Source: an uncultured Planctomycetota bacterium (GTDB lineage: Bacteria; Planctomycetota; GCA-002687715; CAIWVZ01). Taken from it: DNA of 32,311 nucleotides. The position numbers and the translations under genes were made by a program. Shown here one piece after another: positions 17,612 through 26,164 of the stretch (within the stretch, counting starts at the first letter, position 1; each line of letters starts with the position of its first letter). The notes beneath the pieces were generated by a model, which saw only the letters and a list, made by a program, of their open reading frames with translations, did no database searches and had not been told where the DNA came from. The stretch lies in assembly GCA_903916245.1 (NCBI GenBank), contig CAIWVZ010000155.1, positions 1 to 32,311 of the forward strand, read 5' to 3'.

Positions 17612-20600
17612 TCACATGTTCCGACGGTATTGTCCGCCGACTTCGAACAACGCGTGCGTGATTTGTCCCAACGACGCGACGCGCACCGTCCGCATGAGTT
17701 CGTCGAAGAGGTTTCCCTTCGGGTCGAGCGCGACTTCCTGCAATCGCCGAAGGGCCGCCGGACACTCCTCGGCGTGCGCGGCGTGCCATCTGCGAAGATC
17801 GACGAGGCGCTCGGCCTTCTCGTCCGGCGTCGCGCGGGACAGTTCGAGGCTGTCCATCGTCTTCAGATGATCGCCGCCCTCGTTCACGAACGTGTTGACG
17901 CCGATGATCGGCAGTTCGCCCGAGTGTTTCAGGTGCTCGTAGAGCTGCGACTCGTCCTGAATGCGACGGCGCTGGTACTCCGTTTCCATGGCGCCGAGCA
18001 CGCCGCCTCGCTCGTCGATCCGTTCGAATTCGCGGAGGACCGCTTCTTCGACGAGATCCGTCAGTTCGTTCACGATGAACGATCCCTGCAGAGGGTTCTC
18101 GTTCTTCATGATGCCGTGTTCCCGATTGACGATGAGTTGAATGGCCATCGCACGGCGGACGGATTCCTCCGTCGGCGTGGTGATCGCCTCGTCGTAGGCG
18201 TTCGTATGGAGCGAGTTGCAGTTGTCCTGCAACGCGATCAACGCCTGCAACGTCGTCCGGATGTCGTTGAAGTCGATCTCCTGCGCGTGCAGCGAACGGC
18301 CCGACGTCTGAATGTGGTACTTGAGCTTTTGGCTGCGTTCGTTCGCTCCGTAGAGACGGTCCATCGCGACGGCCCAGATCCGGCGAGCGACGCGGCCGAT
18401 CACCGTGTATTCGGGATCGAGCCCGTTCGAGAAGAAGAACGAAAGGTTCGGCGCGATGGCGTCGACCGGCATCCCGCGCGAGAGGTAGTACTCGACGTAG
18501 GTGAATCCGTTCGCGAGCGTGAACGCGAGTTGCGACACGGGGTTCGCCCCCGCTTCCGCGATGTGGTAACCGGAGATCGACACCGAATAGTAGTTGCGGA
18601 CGTTGCGGTCCACGAACCACTGCTGGATGTCTCCCATCATGCGGAGCGCGAACTCCGTCGAGAAGATGCAGGTGTTTTGCGCCTGATCTTCCTTCAGGAT
18701 GTCGGCCTGAACGGTACCGCGAACGGTCGACACGGTGCGCGCCACGATGTCGGCGTGCTCCGGAGGCGTCGGGATGCGCCCGTGCTTCGCCCTAAAGGCG
18801 TCGACCTGCTGATCGATCGCGGTGTTCATGAAGAACGCGAGAATCGTCGGTGCGGGGCCGTTGATCGTCATGGACACCGAGGTGTTCGGGTCGCAAAGAT
18901 CGAAGCCCGCGAACAGGCGCTTCATGTCCTCGAGCGTGCAGATGGAAACGCCCGACTCGCCGACCTTGCCCCAAATATCGGGGCGCTCCGCGGGGTCTTC
19001 TCCGTAGAGGGTCACCGAATCGAAGGCCGTCGACAGACGCTTCGCCGGGTCGTTGCGAGAGAGGAAGTGGAAGCGACGATTGGTCCGATCGGGGCCGCCC
19101 TCGCCCGCGAACTGACGCTTCGGCTCTTCGTCGGTGCGGCGCAATTCGAAAACACCCGCGGTGAACGGAAAGCGTCCGGGAAGGTTCTCGGTGCCGATGA
19201 ATCGGAAGAGATCCGCCTTCGAAGCCAGTCGCGGTAGCGCCACTTTGGGGATCGCGATGCCCGACAGACTCGTGGTCTTGAGCGGGCGACGGATTTCCTT
19301 GTCGCGGACCTTCGAAACGAGCGCATCGCCGCGGTAGGCCGCCGCGGTGGTCTCCCAATCGGCCATCGCGCGGACGGTCGACGGGAGGAGCGCCGCGCGC
19401 GCATCGGCCGCCGCGCGGGAGACGGCCGTCGCGACCTCGACGGAGGCACCGCCGGCGCGCAACGCCTCGGCCGCGGTTTCGAGCGCGTCCACGCGCCCCA
19501 ACGCTTCGGCCTCGGACTCGACGGATTTCCGGTAGAGGCGGCAGGTTTCCGCGACCTCGGCGAGGTAGCGCTGCCGCTTCGCCGGAATGATTCGCGCCCG
19601 CGCTTCCGACGCATGGGACGCCGGGGCGGCGAATCGGCTCTTCCATCCGGCGTCCGTCTTCGCGTTGACCGCATCGACGATGCCGAGCCAACACGCGGTC
19701 ACGCCCGGGTCGTTGAACTGCGCGGCGATGGTTCCGTAAACGGGCAACGCGTCGTCCGAACCGTCGAACTTTTGGTGGCTGCGACGCCACTGCTTGCGAA
19801 CGTCGCGCAGGGCGTCGAGCGCGCGCGGACGGTCGAACTTATTGAGAACGACGACGTCGGCGAGATCGAGCATGTCGATCTTTTCGAGCTGCGACGCCGC
19901 TCCGTATTCGGGAGTCATCACGTAGACCGAGACGTCGACGAGATCGACGACCGACGATTCGCCTTGGCCGATCCCCGAAGTTTCGACGATGACGAGATCG
20001 TGCCCGGCCGCTCGGCACGCGGCCACCGCGTCGCCGACGGCCTTCGAGATCGATCCCGCCCCGCGCGTCGCCAAACTCCGCATGTAGACGCGATCGCTGT
20101 GGATGGCGTTCATCCGGATGCGGTCACCGAGCAGCGCCCCGCCCGACTTCCGCTTCGTGGGGTCCACCGAAATCACCGCGACGGTGCCCGACGAGAAATC
20201 GAGCAGAAACCGTCGGACGATTTCGTCGATGAAGGACGATTTCCCGGCGCCGCCCGTGCCGGTGATGCCCACGACCGGCACCTTGCGGGTCGTCGTGCGG
20301 ACGAGGTCCCCGAAAAGCCGTTCCTTCTCGGCCGGATCCCCCTGCCCGTTCATTTCCGCCACGGAGATGACGCGCGCGAGTTCGAGTTCCGAGGCCCTTC
20401 CGGGCGCGAGCCGCGGCAGAGGATTCGGGGGCTTCGGCGTCGCGAAGTCCGCTTCCCGCACCATATGGCCGATCATGCCGTCGAGGCCCATCCGTCGACC
20501 GTCTTCGGGCGAAAAGATCTTCGAAATCCCGCAGGCTTCGAGCTCGGCGATTTCGCGAGGCACGATGGTTCCGCCACCGCCACCGAAGATCTTCACGTGC

Positions 20601-20887
20601 GTGGCCCCCCGCCGGTCGAGGAGTTCGCGCATGTACTTGAAGAACTCCATGTGGCCGCCCTGATAGGACGACACCGCGATTCCCTGAACGTCCTCCTGGA
20701 TCGCCGCGTTGACGATCTCGTCCACGGATCGGTTGTGGCCGAGATGGATGACCTCGACCCCGAAATCCTGCAGCAAACGACGCATGAGGTTGATGGACGC
20801 GTCGTGCCCGTCGAAGAGCGAGGCGGCGGTGACGAAACGGACGTGGTGAACGGGCTTGTAACGGGCGGCCGTGGGGGTCGTCGTCAT
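17612..20887 (-). CDS. icmF: Fused isobutyryl-CoA mutase IcmF (B12-binding + MeaI GTPase + mutase domains)
   Basis: VRFVTAASLFDGHDASINLMRRLLQDFGVEVIHLGHNRSV (B12 domain), VVGITGTGGAGKSSFIDEIVRRFLLDF (GTPase), RTNRRFHFLSRNDPAKRLSTAFDSVTLYGEDPAERPDIWGKVGESGVSICTLEDMK...GTVQADILKEDQAQNTCIFSTEFALRMMGDIQ...SGYHIAEAGANP (mutase). Confidence 0.92.
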   Translation of the reverse strand: MTTTPTAARYKPVHHVRFVTAASLFDGHDASINLMRRLLQDFGVEVIHLGHNRSVDEIVNAAIQEDVQGIAVSSYQGGHMEFFKYMRELLDRRGATHVKIFGGGGGTIVPREIAELEACGISKIFSPEDGRRMGLDGMIGHMVREADFATPKPPNPLPRLAPGRASELELARVISVAEMNGQGDPAEKERLFGDLVRTTTRKVPVVGITGTGGAGKSSFIDEIVRRFLLDFSSGTVAVISVDPTKRKSGGALLGDRIRMNAIHSDRVYMRSLATRGAGSISKAVGDAVAACRAAGHDLVIVETSGIGQGESSVVDLVDVSVYVMTPEYGAASQLEKIDMLDLADVVVLNKFDRPRALDALRDVRKQWRRSHQKFDGSDDALPVYGTIAAQFNDPGVTACWLGIVDAVNAKTDAGWKSRFAAPASHASEARARIIPAKRQRYLAEVAETCRLYRKSVESEAEALGRVDALETAAEALRAGGASVEVATAVSRAAADARAALLPSTVRAMADWETTAAAYRGDALVSKVRDKEIRRPLKTTSLSGIAIPKVALPRLASKADLFRFIGTENLPGRFPFTAGVFELRRTDEEPKRQFAGEGGPDRTNRRFHFLSRNDPAKRLSTAFDSVTLYGEDPAERPDIWGKVGESGVSICTLEDMKRLFAGFDLCDPNTSVSMTINGPAPTILAFFMNTAIDQQVDAFRAKHGRIPTPPEHADIVARTVSTVRGTVQADILKEDQAQNTCIFSTEFALRMMGDIQQWFVDRNVRNYYSVSISGYHIAEAGANPVSQLAFTLANGFTYVEYYLSRGMPVDAIAPNLSFFFSNGLDPEYTVIGRVARRIWAVAMDRLYGANERSQKLKYHIQTSGRSLHAQEIDFNDIRTTLQALIALQDNCNSLHTNAYDEAITTPTEESVRRAMAIQLIVNREHGIMKNENPLQGSFIVNELTDLVEEAVLREFERIDERGGVLGAMETEYQRRRIQDESQLYEHLKHSGELPIIGVNTFVNEGGDHLKTMDSLELSRATPDEKAERLVDLRRWHAAHAEECPAALRRLQEVALDPKGNLFDELMRTVRVASLGQITHALFEVGGQYRRNM

Positions 20888-21003
20888 GGGCGTTCCTGGG
20901 CAACCGACCGCCGATCGGTCGCTAGGGTTCGCGAGGGCCGCGGATCCGCCCGACCGGGGTGATCGACGCTTAGGTTACCGACGAGGACCCGCGGGAAAAA
21001 CGA

Positions 21004-21102
21004 GACAGCAGGGGGCGAAGAGAGGAGTACTGTGCCGTCCGGGAAAACGAACCGGGAGGAGGAGTGTGAGGAGTCGAACGAGAACAACAGCCCCCTGCTG
21101 TC
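21004..21102. repeat. Perfect 13-bp inverted repeat, GACAGCAGGGGGC / GCCCCCTGCTGTC, enclosing 73 nt
   Basis: Arms at 21004-21016 and 21090-21102, exact reverse complements, in the 368-bp gap between the HTH gene and icmF. Confidence 0.85.
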
Positions 21103-21255
21103 CACCCGTATAGGCGGGATCGGGTCGGAAAACGGCAAAAATGATCGCCACGATTTCGAGGAGGCCCCTCCGGCAACCGGGGGCCGCCGAGCACCAACGA
21201 TCGTAAACCAATAAAGGATAGAGATTTATGATCGCACGTGCGACGGGCCTAATCG

Positions 21256-21744
21256 TCACGCGGGCACCCAGGAAAATCCTCCGTCGTCCGCACCCGGAGC
21301 CTTCGAAATCGCGCGAACTCCGTCGTCCGTACCCCGCGTGCACTCCCCGTCGTCACACCACGCTTCGAACTCCGCAGCGAGACCCCGCTGTTCGAGAAAT
21401 CGTCGCATCCGGTCCGCATCGGCACGCGCGTCGCGTTCCCACCCCAAGGTCGTCGCGAGCCAGAAGCCGTCTCGTCCCCGCGCCTCGACCTTGCTCGCGA
21501 CCGCCGCCCGAAGGAGTTGCTCCCGTGACGCGGGCGACAGGCGCAGGACGTCGGCGATCTCGAGAACGGCTTCGCCCGACGGCACCAGCGAACCGCCGAG
21601 CATCTGCGAGACGGTGCCCGCCGATCGCCCGAGGACTTGGGCCAACGCGCGCCCCGACGGAATGCCGACGGCCTCGGCCCGCTCGAGAAGCAGGCGCCCG
21701 AGCAGAAGGCGGAAGGGAGAGGACGGAAGGGAGGGATTCGTCAT
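21256..21744 (-). CDS. HTH (XRE-like) transcriptional regulator
   Basis: MTNPSLPSSPFRLLLGRLLLERAEAVGIPSGRALAQVLGRSAGTVSQMLGGSLVPSGEAVLEIADVLRLSPASREQLLRAA...: HTH followed by XRE-like scaffold; divergent from the M28 peptidase. Confidence 0.65.
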   Translation of the reverse strand: MTNPSLPSSPFRLLLGRLLLERAEAVGIPSGRALAQVLGRSAGTVSQMLGGSLVPSGEAVLEIADVLRLSPASREQLLRAAVASKVEARGRDGFWLATTLGWERDARADADRMRRFLEQRGLAAEFEAWCDDGECTRGTDDGVRAISKAPGADDGGFSWVPA

Positions 21745-21835
21745 GACGACCGTGTCCGCAGACCTGACGGGTACCATGCCGACCTGCATGGACCGCAGCA
21801 CCCTCAAAGACGCCGGACCGAACAGGAGCGTCCCC

Positions 21836-23449
21836 ATGACATTCAGGATTTCGAAGACGATTTGGCTCCCCTTCTTCCTCGCCGCCGCTCTCGTCGCCCA
21901 ATCGGGGGACAAGATCCCGACGAACCTCAAGCCGCCGTCGGCCGACCGTGCCACCGGTTTCGCGACGATCACCGCCGACGACTGCAAGACGTGGCTGTCG
22001 ACGCTCGCCTCCGACGAGTTCGAAGGACGGGGCACCGGCCAAGCGGGCTATCAGAAGGCCGCCGACTACGTCGCCGCTCATTTCAAGGACTGGGGCCTCA
22101 CTCCCGTCGGCGACAAGAATTCCGAAGGTCAGCCGACCTACTTTCAGAACATGATGTTCGAAGGCTCGTCGATCGACGTCCCCGGAGCGGTCTTCGAATA
22201 CTCGGGAGGCAAAGAGCCGGTCGCCCTCAAGATGGGCGAAGGTTGGAGCGCCTCGGGATCGGGCAACATCTCGGGCGAATGGCCCGTCGTCTTCGTGTCG
22301 GGCAAGGCGAGCGCCAAGGAACTCGGATCGCTCGACGTCTCCGGAAAAGCCGTGATCTTCATGCCCGTCGCCGAAGCGACATCCGGGGCGCGCGGCAACC
22401 GCGCCGGCCGCACATCGCGCGACCTCGCGTCGAAAGCGGCCGCCGTCTTCACCGTAAACGACGTGGCGGCGGCACGGCTTCCGACCGCCTCGAGCGTCGT
22501 GCCGAAGTCGGCACGTCCGCCCGCGGGGGCGGGTGAAGGCGGCGCTTCGAAGCGCACTCCGACGCTGTCGATTTCTTCCGCCGCCGCGAAGTCCATCGCC
22601 GCCGCCGCCGGCGTCGACCTCGACAAGCTCGTCGCGTCGGCGACGGAAGCCCCGGTCTCGAAGGCGGGCAAGGGAAAGATCAAGGTCGGCGTCGCCACCG
22701 AAACGAAGGAGATTCCGGTTCCCAACGTGATCGGCAGTCTCGAAGGCTCGGACCCGGCGTTGAAGTCGGAAGTCGTCATCATCGGCTCCCACCTCGACCA
22801 CCTCGGCCGCAACGCCACCGGCGAGATCTTCAACGGCGCCGACGACGACGGTTCGGGATCGACGGGCCTCCTCGCGGTCGCCCGCGCCTTCGCGAAGAAC
22901 GGGACGCGCCCGAAGCGCACCATGGTGTTCATCGCGATGTGCGGTGAAGAAATGGGTCTTCTCGGCTCGGGGTACTACGTCGAGAACCCGATCTTCCCCA
23001 TCGAGAAAACCGTCGCCGAATTCCAGATGGACATGATCGGTCGGAACGAGGAGCACCACCCTTCCGAGAATCCGACGAACGAAAAGGCCGAGGAGAACGT
23101 CAACACGCTCCATCTCATCGGCTCGAAGAAGTTGTCGACGCAGCTCCACGAGATCATCGAAGCGACGAACACCGCGCACATCGGATTCGTCTTCGAGTAC
23201 GACCAGGAAGGCGTCTACTTCCGCAGCGATCACTACAACTTCGCGAAGAAGGGCATCCCGATCTCGTTCTACTTCTCGGGATTCCACCCCGACTACCACC
23301 GCCCGACGGACGACGTCGAGAAGATCGACTTCTCGAAGGTCTCGCGCACCGCGAAACTCGTGTATCTGTCCGCCTACGAGGTCGCGGATCGCACCGCGCG
23401 CGTCGTGGTCGACAAGAAGCCGGAAACCGAGCGTCGTCGTCGCGGCTGA
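21836..23449 (+). CDS. M28 family metallopeptidase (secreted; probable PA insert)
   Basis: AGGAG SD upstream of ATG 21836; signal peptide MTFRISKTIWLPFFLAAALVAQ; VIIGSHLDHLG....IFNGADDDGSGSTGLLAVARAFA, VFIAMCGEEMGLLGSGYY, FQMDMIGRNE. Confidence 0.92.
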   Translation: MTFRISKTIWLPFFLAAALVAQSGDKIPTNLKPPSADRATGFATITADDCKTWLSTLASDEFEGRGTGQAGYQKAADYVAAHFKDWGLTPVGDKNSEGQPTYFQNMMFEGSSIDVPGAVFEYSGGKEPVALKMGEGWSASGSGNISGEWPVVFVSGKASAKELGSLDVSGKAVIFMPVAEATSGARGNRAGRTSRDLASKAAAVFTVNDVAAARLPTASSVVPKSARPPAGAGEGGASKRTPTLSISSAAAKSIAAAAGVDLDKLVASATEAPVSKAGKGKIKVGVATETKEIPVPNVIGSLEGSDPALKSEVVIIGSHLDHLGRNATGEIFNGADDDGSGSTGLLAVARAFAKNGTRPKRTMVFIAMCGEEMGLLGSGYYVENPIFPIEKTVAEFQMDMIGRNEEHHPSENPTNEKAEENVNTLHLIGSKKLSTQLHEIIEATNTAHIGFVFEYDQEGVYFRSDHYNFAKKGIPISFYFSGFHPDYHRPTDDVEKIDFSKVSRTAKLVYLSAYEVADRTARVVVDKKPETERRRRG

Positions 23450-23472
23450 TCCGGACGTCTCCGCGAACGAAG

Positions 23473-23501
23473 AAGGCCGCCGATTTCTCGGCGGCCTTTT
23501 T
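23473..23501 (+). terminator. Rho-independent terminator of the M28 peptidase gene
   Basis: AAGGCCGCCGA-TTTC-TCGGCGGCCTT followed by a T-run; 11-bp perfect stem, 24 bp after the stop, in the convergent gap with pckG. Confidence 0.9.
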
Positions 23502-23519
23502 CATTCGGTGCGATTCGAA

Positions 23520-25259
23520 TCAGCCGAGGCGCGCGAGCAGATCGAGCCGCTGACGCTCCATCTCGGCGGGGAGACGGCTGCCGAACTTCGCGAAGAATTC
23601 CGCGACGTTCTCGGCTTCCGCCTTCCACTCGCCCGCGTCCACGTTGAACAGATCCGCGCGCGTCGCGTCGTCGAGATCGAGACCCGACATGTCGACGGCA
23701 CCCGGGGCGGGCAAGTGTCCGATCGCACTCTCGACGGCGGCGCCGCCGCCGTTGCAGCGATCGATCACCCAGCGGAGGACGCGGAGATTCTCGCCGAATC
23801 CCGGCCACACGAACTTGCCGGCCGCGTTTTGGCGGAACCAGTTCACGTGGAAGATCTTCGGCGCGTGCTTCATGCGACCGCCCATGCGCAACCAATGTGC
23901 GAAATAGTCGCCCATGTTGTAGCCGCAGAACGGAAGCATCGCCATCGGATCGCGACGCACGACGCCGACCGCACCGGTCTGCGCGGCGGTCGTCTCCGAC
24001 GCCACCGACGCTCCGACGTAGACGCCGTGATTCCAGTCGCGAGCCTGATAGACGAGCGGTGCGGTGCGCGCACGACGTCCGCCGAAGATGATCGCGGAGA
24101 TCGGAACGCCTTGGGGGTCTTCCCACTTCGGCGAGATCGAGGGGCACTGTGCCGCGGGTGCCGTGAAACGCGCGTTCGGGTGGGCCGCCTTTTCGGTCGA
24201 ACCCTTCGCCCACGGCTGTCCCTTCCAGTCGGTCAGGGTTTCCGGGACTTCGCCGTCGATCCCTTCCCACCACGGCATCCCGTCCTTCGTGACGGCGACG
24301 TTCGTGAAGATCGAGTTCTTCTTGAGGGACGCCATCGCGTTCGGATTCGTCTTCGAACCCGTTCCCGGGGCGACGCCGAAGAAGCCCGCTTCCGGGTTGA
24401 TCGCCCAAAGGCGGCCGTCCGGACCGACGCGCATCCAAGCGATGTCGTCGCCGACCGTCCACACCTTCCACCCCTTCTGACTCGCGGGCGGAACGAGCAT
24501 CGCGAGGTTGGTCTTTCCGCAGGCCGACGGGAACGCCGCCGCGACGTAGGTCGTTTCTCCCTGCGGATTTTCGATGCCGACGATCAGCATGTGTTCGGCG
24601 AACCAACCCTCTTCGCGCGCTTGCGTGCTCGCGATGCGGAGGGCGAAGCACTTCTTGCCGAGGAGGGCGTTTCCGCCGTAGCCGGAGCCGATCGACCAGA
24701 TCAGCTTCTCTTCGGGGAAGTGCATGATGAACCGGCGGTCGGGCGACAGGTCGCCGAGCGAGTGCAGCCCCTTCACGAAATCGGACGAGTGGCCGAGCTG
24801 GCGCAGCGCGACGTCACCCATGCGGGTCATGATCCGCATGTTGACGACGACGTACGGCGAGTCGGTGATTTCGACACCGACCTTCGACGAGGGCGACCCG
24901 ACCGGCCCCATGAGGTAAGGCACCACGTACATGGTGCGTCCCGCCATGCAGCCGTCGTAGAGCGGCAGCATTTGGGCGCGCCCTTCTTCGGGCGACTTCC
25001 AGTAGTTGTTGGGGCCGGCGTCGTCCTTCGACGGCGTGCAGATGAACGTCAGGTGCTCCGTGCGGGCGACGTCGTTCGGGTTCGAGCGGTGGAGGTAGCT
25101 GTTCGGGTAGGCGTCGTTGAGTTTCGACAGCACGCCGGAAGCCGTCATCTCGTTGATGAGACGGGTGTTCTCGGCGTCCGAACCGTCGCACCATTCGATC
25201 TTCGCGGGCTTGCAAAGCGCCGCGCACTCGTCGACCCAGGACTTCAGGGCTGCGTTCAC
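23520..25259 (-). CDS. pckG: Phosphoenolpyruvate carboxykinase (GTP)
   Basis: [95 protein letters not shown] start at 25259 chosen (ORF track extends upstream). Confidence 0.93.
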   Translation of the reverse strand: MNAALKSWVDECAALCKPAKIEWCDGSDAENTRLINEMTASGVLSKLNDAYPNSYLHRSNPNDVARTEHLTFICTPSKDDAGPNNYWKSPEEGRAQMLPLYDGCMAGRTMYVVPYLMGPVGSPSSKVGVEITDSPYVVVNMRIMTRMGDVALRQLGHSSDFVKGLHSLGDLSPDRRFIMHFPEEKLIWSIGSGYGGNALLGKKCFALRIASTQAREEGWFAEHMLIVGIENPQGETTYVAAAFPSACGKTNLAMLVPPASQKGWKVWTVGDDIAWMRVGPDGRLWAINPEAGFFGVAPGTGSKTNPNAMASLKKNSIFTNVAVTKDGMPWWEGIDGEVPETLTDWKGQPWAKGSTEKAAHPNARFTAPAAQCPSISPKWEDPQGVPISAIIFGGRRARTAPLVYQARDWNHGVYVGASVASETTAAQTGAVGVVRRDPMAMLPFCGYNMGDYFAHWLRMGGRMKHAPKIFHVNWFRQNAAGKFVWPGFGENLRVLRWVIDRCNGGGAAVESAIGHLPAPGAVDMSGLDLDDATRADLFNVDAGEWKAEAENVAEFFAKFGSRLPAEMERQRLDLLARLG

Positions 25260-25536
25260 TGTCGATCTCGCTGGCGTAAGTAGATGAGAACGAGTCTCAC
25301 CGAAGAACGCCCTCCGGCCCCCCGGCGCGAACCGGAGGCCCCGAGGACGGGAACCCTTCGATGTTGCCAAGTCTCGGGCCTCCCGCCAACGCGTTTCCGC
25401 GGAGTTCCTCGGCGACCGATCCCGCGGGAAAATCGTGCGAAACCGACGTCTCGCAGCGGGTTCCGCGAAGCACGAAAAACCGTCCCGTCATCTAAGATCT
25501 TCGAGTCGGAACCACGCACCGACGACCGGAGATGCC

Positions 25537-26163
25537 ATGGGTGGTCATGCAGAAGAGGGCAAGGGGTCCGTTTCACGCCGCGGATTCCTGAAGAGTGCGG
25601 GCGTCGCGGCCGCGGCGACGTCCCTGATCGACGACGCGAAGAAGGCGATGGAGCCGGTCGGCCCCGCGCCGGCGGCGGCCGTTCGCGGCGAGACCGAGAT
25701 CCGCTTCAAACTGAACGGCAAGGAAACCGTCGCGAAGGTTCCTCCGTCGATGACGCTCCTCGAACTGCTCCGCGAACGCTTGGACATGACGGGGACGAAG
25801 CAGGTCTGCGACCGCGGAGCCTGCGGAGCGTGCACCGTTCATCTCGACGGACGCACCGTCAACTCTTGTCTGCTGCTCGCGATGGACGCGACCGGACGGG
25901 ACGTGACGACGGTCGAAGGGCTCGCCGTCGGCGACCGCCTGCACCCGGTGCAGCAGGGCTTCGTCGAAGAGGACGCGATGCAATGCGGGTTCTGCACCCC
26001 CGGCATGGTGATGTCGTGCGCGGCGCTCCTCGCCAAGAATCCCGCCCCGACGCGCGCCGAATGCGCCGAAGGCATTTCGGGGAACATCTGCCGCTGCGGC
26101 ACCTACCTGAACATCTTCCGCGCGATGGATCGCGCGTCGGCGCTCGCCAAGGGAGGCAAGTGA
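25537..26163 (+). CDS. Molybdenum hydroxylase small (2x[2Fe-2S]) subunit with Tat signal
   Basis: SVSRRGFLKSAGVAAAATS (Tat-like RR motif); CDRGACGACTVHLDGRTVNSC and CGFCTPGMVMS...GNICRCGTYLNI. Confidence 0.93.
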   Translation: MGGHAEEGKGSVSRRGFLKSAGVAAAATSLIDDAKKAMEPVGPAPAAAVRGETEIRFKLNGKETVAKVPPSMTLLELLRERLDMTGTKQVCDRGACGACTVHLDGRTVNSCLLLAMDATGRDVTTVEGLAVGDRLHPVQQGFVEEDAMQCGFCTPGMVMSCAALLAKNPAPTRAECAEGISGNICRCGTYLNIFRAMDRASALAKGGK

Positions 26164-26164
26164 G

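Noticed and set aside
16766-19237. 823-aa plus-strand ORF antisense to icmF and the downstream gene
   Set aside because: Mirror of the highly conserved icmF coding frame; no domains.
21004-21102. Insertion sequence or MITE
   Set aside because: The inverted arms would fit, but there is no target-site duplication, no transposase and no second copy in the window.
20888-21255. Cobalamin riboswitch upstream of icmF
   Set aside because: Plausible biologically, but I could not find a recognisable B12-box sequence on the minus strand; only inverted repeats are supported.
21228-21746. 172-aa plus-strand ORF with AT-rich, SD-like leader (aaaggatagagatttatg)
   Set aside because: Almost entirely antisense to the HTH gene with an Arg/Pro-rich translation. 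The leader is intriguing, but the product looks artefactual; Ribo-seq would decide.
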